Positions 55,276 through 64,000 of a DNA stretch of 64,000 nt are shown here, in pieces. Within the stretch, counting starts at the first letter, position 1; each line of letters starts with the position of its first letter. Origin of the DNA: Pseudoalteromonas luteoviolacea (lineage in GTDB: Bacteria > Pseudomonadota > Gammaproteobacteria > Enterobacterales > Alteromonadaceae); NCBI RefSeq assembly GCF_000814765.1, contig NZ_JWIC01000007.1:248001-312000 (forward strand). The letters are read 5' to 3'. A model generated the notes under the pieces. The model was not told where the DNA came from. It did not search any database and was given only the letters and a program-made list of their open reading frames with translations. A program made the position numbers and the translations under genes.

Positions 55276-55897
55276 GAGTTAATGTTCAATTTCACAAATT
55301 TATTTTTCACTTTGAACAATTCATGGCCATGCGATTCACATGCCACTTTTAGCTTCCATCTATGTGAATAATGAAAGGTAAAAGTCCTATCCAAAATTTT
55401 ACTCTTGATCAAAGGCTTCTATTAAGCAGAGTTAGGAGTGGTTTAGGGGAAGTCAAAGAGTAGACAAAGGATCCACACTTCATTCGCACTGATACACTTA
55501 CACTCTAATTCTTTACTAAAGCTTATCAGATTGCTGCATTTATAGTCGTTGTAAAGCTTAAGCATCTGATACTTTAGCTATACTATCGTTTATCTGCATT
55601 CACTATTATTATATTTAATCTATTGATTAAAAGTAGCTTATTATTCACTTTAATTGGTCATTTAATATATTAATTTTTTAATTTTGTTTCGCTTTTCTGT
55701 ATCACTTTTTAAGGTTTATTCTGTAATAAAATTGCTTTTATTTTTTAAGTTGTTGTATTATATAGGTAAAATTGACTTTTCTAACTAGGTGGTTCCCTCT
55801 TAGTAAAATTAAGTGTTTGCATACATTTTTGATTTTTAATCTTATAATATATACTAAATGTGTTTTTAATAGTTGACCAATTACATGGAGGTGTCAA
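55276..55897. other. Long AT-rich upstream region of the giant lipoprotein gene
   Basis: 622 bases with no supported frame on either strand. The last 150 bases are extremely AT-rich and contain TATAAT at 55843-55848 with TTGCAT 20 bases upstream, too wide for a standard promoter. GGAGG at 55887-55891 is the ribosome site for the next gene. Otherwise nothing seen. Confidence 0.4.
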
Positions 55898-58800
55898 TTG
55901 ATTATGGTGGAACAAGTTAACGTAATAAAAAGGCTTTTCCTAACAATAGTGATGTTAGGTTTGGTTGCTTGTGGCGGTTCGGACAATCACAATGATTCCA
56001 GTGGAGATGAAGGCAGAGATGCGCCGACCACAAACTTACCACCTACTGTCAGTATTGAGGGTGCATCAGAGGTTTATTCACAAGAATCTATTACCTTAAA
56101 TGGGATAGCAATTGACACAGACGGCAGTATTGAAAGCTACCATTGGAGTGTTGATAAAAGTCTACCACTTACATTGAGTGGTGAGTATACGCCCAACTTG
56201 ACGATTGTTAGCGGGCCTCTTGACGCTGATATGACTGTTAATGTCAGCTTACAAGTCGAAGATAATTTGGGCAAAAAAACGTCTGCAACTACACAGCTTG
56301 TGATAAAAGTGAAGCCCTTTCCCATTTCAATTTCGGGTGTTGAAAGCGTCAGTGAACAAACTACTTTTTCTCTTTCTTTATCCGGTCTCAGCGATGATGA
56401 TGACATCACATCTATTACTTGGAGTACTGACTCTTCACTGGCTCTTGAGTTAGTAGGGACGAATGATTCATCTTTAGTAGTGAAAACACCTGATATAGAC
56501 AGAGATGAAACGCTTCATTTTACTGCTAAGGTTGATTACAAAGGCCAAATATACACTTTAACTCATGCAGTGATTGTCAGAGCGTTACAAGCTCAAGTGC
56601 CAAGTATTACAATTAATGGTGTTACGACGGCGCAAGAGCAAACTACATTTACATTGTCAGTAGCTGATTATAATAATTTACACAATGTTTTTTCAGTCAA
56701 ATGGGCACATGATTCTGACATTGGCATAGTGCTCAATGGGGTGACTGACAGTGAGCTTAATGTGTCGGTACCAGATTTAGTCAATGATGGCAGTGTCACT
56801 TTTACCGTGAACATAGAGTTTAATGACGGCACTACAGTGAGCGCTGCTCATAAAATAACGCTGGTAGCAAAAGCGAACTTACCACCCACTGTAGCTATTA
56901 TGGGTAGTAAGCAGGCCGAAGAGAGGACTACTATTGTACTGCAGGCCGATGCTAAAGACTTAGATGGACAAATTGTCTCTTATGCATGGACACATAATGC
57001 TGGCTTTGATATTGCTATAGCTGGAGAAACATCAGCGCAATTGGTCGTTGATATTGGTAATGTTGCTGCTGTTCAAACTGTAAACTTCGCTGTATCGGTC
57101 ATAGATAATCAAGGCGCAGCTTCCCGAGCCAGTATAGATATAACCGTCTTACCAATACCAAATATATTACCAACCGCAGAAATTGTAGGCCCTGCAAAGT
57201 TTTTGGAGCAATCTTCAGTGACCTTAACCGCCCAAGCTTCTGATCTGGACGGCACAATTGAGGCTTTTATATGGTCATACGATTCAGACGTAGTATTGGT
57301 TGCTTCTGGTGCTGATGAATCATACACGCTTGAATCGCTCGACATTACACAAAACCACCAAGTGACAGTTTTCTTAACGGTCAAAGATAATGAGGGTGGT
57401 AGTTATACTACGCAGCGGGTTATTGAGCTGGAAGCGTTGGAGAACACAATACCTAGTGTTCAAGTGCAAGCTCCCCGCAAAGCAATCGAAAAACTACAAT
57501 TTTCATTGCAAGGTCTTGCTACGGATGACGACGGAGAAATTATCACCCATTTATGGACGCATAACTCGCCAATTGAATTAACAATCCAAGGGCAGAATAC
57601 GGATAGTATTTCTGTATTGAGCCCTGATCTGGCAGAACCTTTAGACGTAGTGTTTACTTATACCGTGACTGATAATCAAGGTGCACAAGCAAATGCTTCA
57701 GCAATGGTAACAATTGAGAATATTGAACAAGAGTTAGTGATTGCTGGTAAAGTTACAGATGGACCCATAGCAAATGCAAACGTGTCTATGCAGATTGGCG
57801 AAAGTTGGTATCACACTAAGGCTGACGCAAATGGTGACTATATTTTGCCTGTTGATGTACTTGATATCACGGAAGCTCAGTTGGTTAAGCTGTATGCAAG
57901 TGGTGTTGGTTCACAAAGCTCAGTGTCTCTTGTATCTCAGCTTGGCTCGATAGGTTCTCTTGTTAATGCCGCTGGTGACGATAAAGTACTCACTGCTGAT
58001 GAGCTGTTCGATATTAACGTTACGAACATGACGACCGCTGAATATGCAGTACTCGCTAAGGTGACACCAACTTATACAAATGACCAAGAGCTTTTAGAAG
58101 CAAGAAGTCAAATATCTTTTCAAAGTCAGTTGATGCTCTCGACGCTATTGAAGGCAGTGATAGATTATGATTTTGAGTTGCCTGACGGCGTTAGCTCTAC
58201 TTTAGAGCTTGCGCTCAATTCTGATGTTGCCGAAGAACAGTTGGCCCTTATACAACAAAACCAGCCTGCATTATTGGAACAGATCACCCAAGAGATCCTC
58301 AATGACAGTGATGTAATCCATAATGATGAATTTGTCGATGATGGGGAATATATTGTATTTGATAATCACAATATTGATGAGTTGGGCTTTAGGTTAACAT
58401 TTCTATCAGGAAGTAATAGAGGCTCGATTAGTAATCATTTATCGAATAGCTTGTTTGATTACACCAAAGAAGGAAACAAAATCAGAATTGAGTTGGAAGA
58501 AGGCTTTTACGTGTTAAGTAACAAGCTTAAATACGAATCTGGCTTTTTTGTTTCTGGCCTCACTATCACGACCCATGAATATAATGGCTGGTCATACAAC
58601 GCACGAATTGAGTTTGACTTGATCACAGGCCTAGAGGAGATTCCCTCAGGCAAGTACTCCACTGCTGTGCAAATGCAATCAGGTAAGAACTTAATTGAGC
58701 TAACAAAAGAAGATATTTTAGGCACGTGGTCACTTTCGCTTGAAACTGGTGTGCCTTATGCCACGAAGTATAAATTTATGACAGGCTCTCGTTTGTTAGC

Positions 58801-61800
58801 GCTTAAAGGCAGTGAAGTCATTGATGATAGTGATTGGACCTATAATGATGGGCGAATTGGCTTACATAGTAATGATTATATATTACGAGTCCTTAGTAAA
58901 TTCAATTTTGGATATCGAGTTGCAGTATATTCTAGGCTGGGTGAATATTATCAAGATGCCTTTATGATTAAGCATCAAGATACTGATTTTAATGAGATTA
59001 ATTACCAGAAGAAGTGGGAAAGACAACACAGTAAGTACCACAACTATGAGCTTAAAGTCGATGAAAATAGCTTTGATTTTAGCTGGTTTGCTGGTGCACG
59101 AGTCATAAACGAGGAAGGTACTCTAAGACGGTTCGACTATTTACTTAATGGAGAGTCAGTTAATTATTGCAATACAGAGTTAACTGGTTGCACAATTAAT
59201 AAACGCTATGATATTGAATTAGTATCACAAATTGATGATGTTATCGCAGTTTCAATCACTTCAGGGCAAAGCTCCTTTTTTGGATTGGTTGAGAACCATA
59301 TTCACTTTTATAAGTTGAAAGATGAAGCATTGAACGTTGATAGATTTGATGCATCTTTTTTTGAGCAGAATCAACTGACGGAGATTTTCAATATTCACTC
59401 TGTGATGTATTCGCGAAGTGGCGGAAATGTTACAAAGTTATATGGCGAGCTTTCATGCCCACCAAGGCAGGACCCTGACTATAATTGCTCCAATACACTT
59501 TCCTTTTTGGGAGAGAAATATCAAGCATCGATTGAGAATGATGTCCTTAAATTAACCCATGATGTTACAGGGGGGGTAACTTATCTAGGTATTTCTGGCA
59601 ACTCAAATGATGGTCTTGTGCTTTGTCATTTTGAGGAAAATAGTACTTGTGATGCAGGAACAAAATTAGATTTCAAATTTGAAAAGCCTCGACTTGATAT
59701 TAATATCAATACGTTGGGGGATGGTAAAGTCACCACGTCAGCAGATACATTCTATTATGGTGAAAGCTTTAATGTTCATATTGAAGAGTTAGTCGAAGGC
59801 TCATTTAATGGCGTATCAGGGTGTGATGGATGGCTGAGTGATCAAGTGACAGAGGAAATACTTTATGTTGTTACCAAGCCAACGGAAAGCTGCGACATCA
59901 CTGTGAACTTCACACCAGATGCCCCGCCGTTTTTTGAACACAAAGCATTCACTTTAATTGAAATTTCGTCAAACGAACTGATGAACAGTTGGCAGTTTGA
60001 ATTAGAGACTGATCACGATGGAACATTTTATGGCTTAGATGCCAATACAACATTCTCAAAACATAACTTGTCTCCGACAGAGTATGAATTTCAGTTAGCT
60101 AGCCGAGTAAAAGTGCGTGTCCACGGAGATGTATTTTATACAGAGAGATTTAAACTCAACTCGGACCCTAATGAAAAGACACTTTGCTTTTACGGTGCGA
60201 ACACACAAAACAATGTATCAACGGAAGCTGAGTTTTGTACGTCCTTTGAATTTGCTTCTGACATAGAGGTATTACCCGTAACAGCACAAGAGCTAGTTGG
60301 TAATTGGTATTTAAATCAAGATGTATCCGATAGAGGTTACAAATTATCATTGTCGATAGATGGTTCGGGTTCACTTTTAACGTATTTAAACAATGATTAT
60401 TTGTCTACTGTGCAGATTGAATGGTGGATAAACGAAGATAATGAGTTAGTTCTAAGAGATGACGCACAGAAACTTGCATATTGGCAACTAATTAAGTCGG
60501 GGAACGGTGTATTTACTTTTGTATCTGATATGACACAACTTGGTGATGATGCAGTTATACCATGGGTTAAACAAGGAGTATGGTCCTTCATAAATATCGA
60601 GGATAAAACCTTCAGTTTGGCTGAATTAACCGGGGCATGGCATAGTGAAATTCGTCCTAACGATAACAACTTCTTACTCTATGCATATACTGCACAGATC
60701 AGCAATGTACGAAATGGTCAAACAAATGGTGCTGCATATGCCGAGCTCAATGGCAGTAGATTGCGTATTTCGGCTACTTATAATAAAGAACTAAATGATT
60801 ACGATCACAGATGCACGATTAATGATTCTGATTGTGAAACTGTGCTGATTGCAAGTTATGACATCATTGCTTTTGATGGCACAAGGGCATTTTTACGTAA
60901 ATACGGTGTCGATGAAGAAGCGGATAGATTATTCGTTTATAAACTTGAAACAGGACCGCTTTCTGAAGGGTTTAAGACTCATTATCTAAATAATACTAAA
61001 TATTACCAAAACAGTAATGGAAACATTATTACTTGGCGTTTTTCAGTTACAGAATCAGGTCAATACTTTGTCCAGATAGATACAAATGAACCTCGATTGA
61101 TATCGTCAGTCGGCTCGACTTTTCAATTTACTTATGGCGATGAAATATATGAATATCAACTAGTTGAAGCAGACTCTCAGGGAATTAGATTGTGTCGCTT
61201 ATCGTCAGGTAGTTGTGCACAAAGTGATTACGTACGCCTTATGTACCATTTACCTGCGACAAAAGTGAAAGTGAACGTAGAGGAACCCTATAGATTGAGT
61301 GTCACACACAATGCTGAATCTGGTTTTATTGAGTATGGGGATAAATTGTCTATTACAATACATAGACGGGAGACCGATACATATTATGCAAGCTCATTTT
61401 CTGGTTGTGGAATAGTTAAACCTAGTCAGGTGTTGTGGGATAAAGTAATATTTGAGTCAGGCCCGATAACGAAAGCGTGTACATTTACAATTTCGGCTAG
61501 CCCTAAGCCTGCATCTAATGCCGACCGATTGGGGATCACTGATCCGGCTTTAAAAACTTGTATTGATAAAGGCGGTCGCAGTGAATACATCGAGTATGAA
61601 ACTATTTTTGGCTGTATTTTTGAAAATGTTGAAACAAGCTTAGATGGAATTCAAAAGTTGGTGTCAATGGAGCAGTTTTTCCTGACGTCGTACTCTTATT
61701 ATGAGCTTAAGATAAATCAGGCTGCCGCTGATAATCTTGCAGCGTTAGAAAATCTCAATTATCTTCAAATAGAGCTAAAAGGGACAAGTGCTGATGATGA

Positions 61801-63310
61801 ACCCATTGATATTGACCTATCCAGACTGAATCGTTTAGAAAACTTAATCTTGAATGACTTGCCGCCAGGCTCTGTTAAATTACCTAAATCAGAAATCCTC
61901 AAAAAGGTAGACTTAAAATCCTCACATATTACTGAAATAGACTTATCTGGGTTAACAGGTCTTAAGAAACTTGTAATCTGGAATTCAGATATTACTAGCT
62001 TAGACTTAACTGACAATAAGTCCTTGGAGTATATTGAAGCAGGCCATTCTGAAGTGAGCTCAATCACTGGTGTTACACCTGAGCACCGTATAAAAACGGT
62101 GTTTCTAAACAGTACACCGATTAAGTTTTTTTCGTTAGCTAATTTCACCCACCTTGAGAAAATTTATTTGGGTGATACCCAGCTTCAGCAGTTAGATATT
62201 ACAGGTGCTAATGCATTGAAAGAGTTAGATATTAAAAACTCGCCTCTAACCTCATTACGAATTGATGAGCCATCTGCGGTTTCTGTGCTGAATATCAGTG
62301 GAACACAGCTATTAGAATTGAACACTGAATTTTTGCCAGCTTTGCAATACCTAAATGCTGAAAACAACATGTTTTTGAGCTTGGATCTTTCATTTCAAAG
62401 TGAATTCAGATCCTTAAAGGCCAATACTGGCAGTATTCGAAGTATTATTTTGCCTGACTCTGAACCTAATGCTTATTCCGGTTTAAAGATTGAGCTAGAA
62501 GACAATGCCCTTGAACGGTTAACAATTCCAACAGGGCTGACTAAATCTACTTTTAATTTAGACGGTAATAAGCTGTCTACTTTACAGGTTTTAGACAGTC
62601 CAGAAAGTTTGAGTGCAGCGAATAATCAATTAAGACTGGTCTCTATCAATAGCAGTAACAGAGATGCTGAGATAAATTTAATAAACAATCAGATTGAAGA
62701 AATTGCTTTGTCTGGTACGTTTAAAAGTGTCGATTTATCCAACAATTCGTTGACATACTTTGAAATTAACAATTCGACTGATATCAGTTATCTTAACTTA
62801 GCAAACAATTCTATTAATAATTTCAAAAAGCTAGGGCAGATATCGATGAGTCTTGATTTATCAAATAATGCGTTAGAAGCCTTAGAATTTCCAGACTTCA
62901 ATTATGTGTATTTTTCATTGAAGGTTAATGATAACCCGTTAAAGGAGTTGTCTTTGTTAGGTGGCGGGTATTATGATATTGATGTGTCAAATACTGGGTT
63001 GGAAACTCTGGATCTCTCTAAAGTTTCAGGGTTAAAAAAATTGAATATTTCAAATACACAAATTGCTGAGTTTGATATTCCAAATACGTTATCAGAGTTT
63101 TTTGCTGACAGTGTACCAATGACAAGCTTTTATTTAACCGAAGGTCTGAGTCTATCCAGAATGTATTTCCGTAACAATACGCTAAATGACATAACTGGAT
63201 TAGATAATGGTGGTTATATAGGCTACATTCACGTCAAGAACACACAAGTAGATGAATTATTGAGGTTGAAACTAGGTGTAAGATCTCATCCTATATTAAT
63301 AGATAATTAG
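55898..63310 (+). CDS. Giant surface lipoprotein: six PKD-like repeats, repeated middle modules, C-terminal leucine-rich repeats
   Basis: A 2470-residue protein. A lipoprotein signal ends in LVAC at Cys25; Gly follows, so outer-membrane anchoring is expected. A short Ser/Asp linker leads to six Ig/PKD-like repeats of about 93 residues (starts near 46, 140, 233, 327, 422, 515; e.g. LPPTVSIEGASEVYSQESI, with DLDGQIVSYAWTH in the middle). Near 612-720 is a carboxypeptidase-regulatory-like part (ITGKVTDGPIANANV-type). About 820-1870 holds several similar lipocalin-like modules (LTKEDILGTWSLSLETG; TAQELVGNWYLNQD; SLAELTGAWHSEIRP) and glycine-cysteine bacterial repeats (FNGVSGCDGWL). About 1880-2470 are irregular LRRs (LTGLKKLVIWNSDITSLDLTDN). 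Start is TTG with GGAGG six bases before; ATG at 55904 is the alternative. Likely adhesion or sensing at the surface. Confidence 0.88.
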   Translation: MIMVEQVNVIKRLFLTIVMLGLVACGGSDNHNDSSGDEGRDAPTTNLPPTVSIEGASEVYSQESITLNGIAIDTDGSIESYHWSVDKSLPLTLSGEYTPNLTIVSGPLDADMTVNVSLQVEDNLGKKTSATTQLVIKVKPFPISISGVESVSEQTTFSLSLSGLSDDDDITSITWSTDSSLALELVGTNDSSLVVKTPDIDRDETLHFTAKVDYKGQIYTLTHAVIVRALQAQVPSITINGVTTAQEQTTFTLSVADYNNLHNVFSVKWAHDSDIGIVLNGVTDSELNVSVPDLVNDGSVTFTVNIEFNDGTTVSAAHKITLVAKANLPPTVAIMGSKQAEERTTIVLQADAKDLDGQIVSYAWTHNAGFDIAIAGETSAQLVVDIGNVAAVQTVNFAVSVIDNQGAASRASIDITVLPIPNILPTAEIVGPAKFLEQSSVTLTAQASDLDGTIEAFIWSYDSDVVLVASGADESYTLESLDITQNHQVTVFLTVKDNEGGSYTTQRVIELEALENTIPSVQVQAPRKAIEKLQFSLQGLATDDDGEIITHLWTHNSPIELTIQGQNTDSISVLSPDLAEPLDVVFTYTVTDNQGAQANASAMVTIENIEQELVIAGKVTDGPIANANVSMQIGESWYHTKADANGDYILPVDVLDITEAQLVKLYASGVGSQSSVSLVSQLGSIGSLVNAAGDDKVLTADELFDINVTNMTTAEYAVLAKVTPTYTNDQELLEARSQISFQSQLMLSTLLKAVIDYDFELPDGVSSTLELALNSDVAEEQLALIQQNQPALLEQITQEILNDSDVIHNDEFVDDGEYIVFDNHNIDELGFRLTFLSGSNRGSISNHLSNSLFDYTKEGNKIRIELEEGFYVLSNKLKYESGFFVSGLTITTHEYNGWSYNARIEFDLITGLEEIPSGKYSTAVQMQSGKNLIELTKEDILGTWSLSLETGVPYATKYKFMTGSRLLALKGSEVIDDSDWTYNDGRIGLHSNDYILRVLSKFNFGYRVAVYSRLGEYYQDAFMIKHQDTDFNEINYQKKWERQHSKYHNYELKVDENSFDFSWFAGARVINEEGTLRRFDYLLNGESVNYCNTELTGCTINKRYDIELVSQIDDVIAVSITSGQSSFFGLVENHIHFYKLKDEALNVDRFDASFFEQNQLTEIFNIHSVMYSRSGGNVTKLYGELSCPPRQDPDYNCSNTLSFLGEKYQASIENDVLKLTHDVTGGVTYLGISGNSNDGLVLCHFEENSTCDAGTKLDFKFEKPRLDININTLGDGKVTTSADTFYYGESFNVHIEELVEGSFNGVSGCDGWLSDQVTEEILYVVTKPTESCDITVNFTPDAPPFFEHKAFTLIEISSNELMNSWQFELETDHDGTFYGLDANTTFSKHNLSPTEYEFQLASRVKVRVHGDVFYTERFKLNSDPNEKTLCFYGANTQNNVSTEAEFCTSFEFASDIEVLPVTAQELVGNWYLNQDVSDRGYKLSLSIDGSGSLLTYLNNDYLSTVQIEWWINEDNELVLRDDAQKLAYWQLIKSGNGVFTFVSDMTQLGDDAVIPWVKQGVWSFINIEDKTFSLAELTGAWHSEIRPNDNNFLLYAYTAQISNVRNGQTNGAAYAELNGSRLRISATYNKELNDYDHRCTINDSDCETVLIASYDIIAFDGTRAFLRKYGVDEEADRLFVYKLETGPLSEGFKTHYLNNTKYYQNSNGNIITWRFSVTESGQYFVQIDTNEPRLISSVGSTFQFTYGDEIYEYQLVEADSQGIRLCRLSSGSCAQSDYVRLMYHLPATKVKVNVEEPYRLSVTHNAESGFIEYGDKLSITIHRRETDTYYASSFSGCGIVKPSQVLWDKVIFESGPITKACTFTISASPKPASNADRLGITDPALKTCIDKGGRSEYIEYETIFGCIFENVETSLDGIQKLVSMEQFFLTSYSYYELKINQAAADNLAALENLNYLQIELKGTSADDEPIDIDLSRLNRLENLILNDLPPGSVKLPKSEILKKVDLKSSHITEIDLSGLTGLKKLVIWNSDITSLDLTDNKSLEYIEAGHSEVSSITGVTPEHRIKTVFLNSTPIKFFSLANFTHLEKIYLGDTQLQQLDITGANALKELDIKNSPLTSLRIDEPSAVSVLNISGTQLLELNTEFLPALQYLNAENNMFLSLDLSFQSEFRSLKANTGSIRSIILPDSEPNAYSGLKIELEDNALERLTIPTGLTKSTFNLDGNKLSTLQVLDSPESLSAANNQLRLVSINSSNRDAEINLINNQIEEIALSGTFKSVDLSNNSLTYFEINNSTDISYLNLANNSINNFKKLGQISMSLDLSNNALEALEFPDFNYVYFSLKVNDNPLKELSLLGGGYYDIDVSNTGLETLDLSKVSGLKKLNISNTQIAEFDIPNTLSEFFADSVPMTSFYLTEGLSLSRMYFRNNTLNDITGLDNGGYIGYIHVKNTQVDELLRLKLGVRSHPILIDN

Positions 63311-63721
63311 TTCATTAGAACCCATATAGGCTCTAAGCCGTAATATTAAATTATAAATGAGCTTTAATACTTTTATTGAAGCTCATTTATTGTGTTAAGG
63401 GCATGCAAAAACTTTTCTTTTACTACCAGCTTAAGCGAGACGCAAAATCTTGGAGAATGTATTAAAGGAAGAAAAGTTAGGTTGTCAGGTAGACCGTTCC
63501 GTGTGTAGGTTACAAAGCCTTAACCGAACAGAGGAAAGTTATTAATTTAAGTGAATTTAAATACGTAGTATCAGAAAAAAGGTGTTTGGAAAACCCACTA
63601 TTAAAACTGTGAGAACAACTGATTTTTGTGCTCTTACTGTCTACGGTTAGTGTAAAAAACACTGTTAAAAACTAAAGAGCACACAAAAATATATCAATAC
63701 TGACTAGTGAAAGCGCATTCC
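63311..63721. other. Intergenic region after the giant gene
   Basis: ATAAATGAGCTT and AAGCTCATTTAT (63353-63390) form a perfect 12-bp stem with a 14-base loop and probably end the giant transcript. Further on, TTTTTGTGCTCTT (from about 63624) and AAGAGCACACAAAAA (from about 63675) form an imperfect inverted repeat around a small AGTGT/ACACT hairpin. No gene in between. Confidence 0.55.
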
Positions 63722-63862
63722 TTAGCTTTCTTTAGATTGCTTCTCTTTCAGTTTTCTGTCCTGATCGAAATGCCACTTAACGGCAAAAAAGCCTGCTATA
63801 CCCAATGCAATCACTTTAACCCCCATAAAAATATAAGGAAAAAAGTCAGACCAATGTTCCAT
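63722..63862 (-). CDS. Small membrane protein, 46 residues
   Basis: A short frame on the minus strand with ATG at 63862, TAA at 63722 and GGAG seven bases upstream of the start. The product begins MEHWSDFFPYIFMGVKVIAL, continues as one membrane segment (MGVKVIALGIAGFFAVKWHF) and ends charged (DQDRKLKEKQSKES). N-out or C-in topology is expected from the charged tail. No family is recognised. The good ribosome site, sensible composition and membrane-protein layout support it over the plus-strand frame in the same place. Confidence 0.72.
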   Translation of the reverse strand: MEHWSDFFPYIFMGVKVIALGIAGFFAVKWHFDQDRKLKEKQSKES

Positions 63863-64000
63863 CACTATACTCCACGTTATCTATTAATAAGAAGAGCGAT
63901 GTTCCAAATTATTTGATATAAAAAACAATGTGTTACTTACTATGTGAATCTACTTACACTGAAAGTAACAGATAATTTTTCACCGTATTTAAGGCTTTGA

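Noticed and set aside
63707..63916. Plus-strand 69-codon frame
   Set aside because: No good ribosome site, poor composition, and it lies over the well-supported minus-strand 46-residue gene.

Overview
The window reads as a chromosomal segment of a marine gammaproteobacterium of the Alteromonadales, most likely Pseudoalteromonas. That rests on gene content (a short 335-residue NAD-type isocitrate dehydrogenase, a DUF3192 protein, xni next to ppnN, a complete hisGDCBHAFI operon, a YoaA/TsaB pair, many secreted peptidases), on moderately AT-rich DNA, and on REP-like palindromes. The genus call is inference; no rRNA or tRNA gene was found.

Layout. 1-3631: the end of a lipid-modification operon (FAD oxidoreductase, DUF1365, cyclopropane-fatty-acid-synthase-like methyltransferase, DUF2878). 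3783-4058: HU. 4236-6578: ilvIH preceded by a leader peptide and attenuator. 6953-16652: NAD-IDH, an unknown 561-residue protein, DUF3192, a frameshifted xni, ppnN, a diguanylate cyclase, an M61 peptidase and a YkvA-like protein. 16957-21895: an insertion hot spot with three identical 1304-bp IS110-family (IS1111-group) elements separated by identical 405-bp blocks of REP-like palindromes. 22033-25728: a galactofuranose/surface-sugar cluster (Gtf3-like transferase, glf, GT25) and a lipoprotein. 25787-32982: the his operon with leader peptide and attenuator. 33148-39661: a small acidic protein, yoaA, tsaB, a small unknown, an EIIC-EAL fusion and an unusual desaturase. 40083-55275: many small accessory or secreted genes (cupin, XRE, phytase-like esterase, an ArsR/NIPSNAP/ABM/DUF6058 group, M24 and S9 peptidases, a lectin-like secreted protein, DUF3224, AraC). 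55898-63310: one 2470-residue lipoprotein with PKD-like repeats and C-terminal leucine-rich repeats. 63722-63862: a 46-residue membrane protein on the minus strand.

The most interesting system is the IS array. Each element has about 220 noncoding bases after the transposase gene, where IS1111-group elements are known to encode their guide (bridge/seek) RNA. In that segment a predicted stem-loop carries two short strings that together spell the exact palindromic target seen at the insertion points: CTGAACT (antisense to AGTTCAG, right of the core) and GAAGCG (identical to the left side including the CG core). Joining the right end to the left end would also create a TTGTCA-17-TACGAT promoter. 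The sequence therefore supports an RNA-guided element that targets the loop of REP-like palindromes and has been tandemly amplified on a 1709-bp period, with unoccupied matching targets between copies.

Two biosynthetic operons show textbook transcription attenuation. A Val/Leu-rich leader peptide precedes ilvIH, and a leader with five consecutive His codons precedes hisG.
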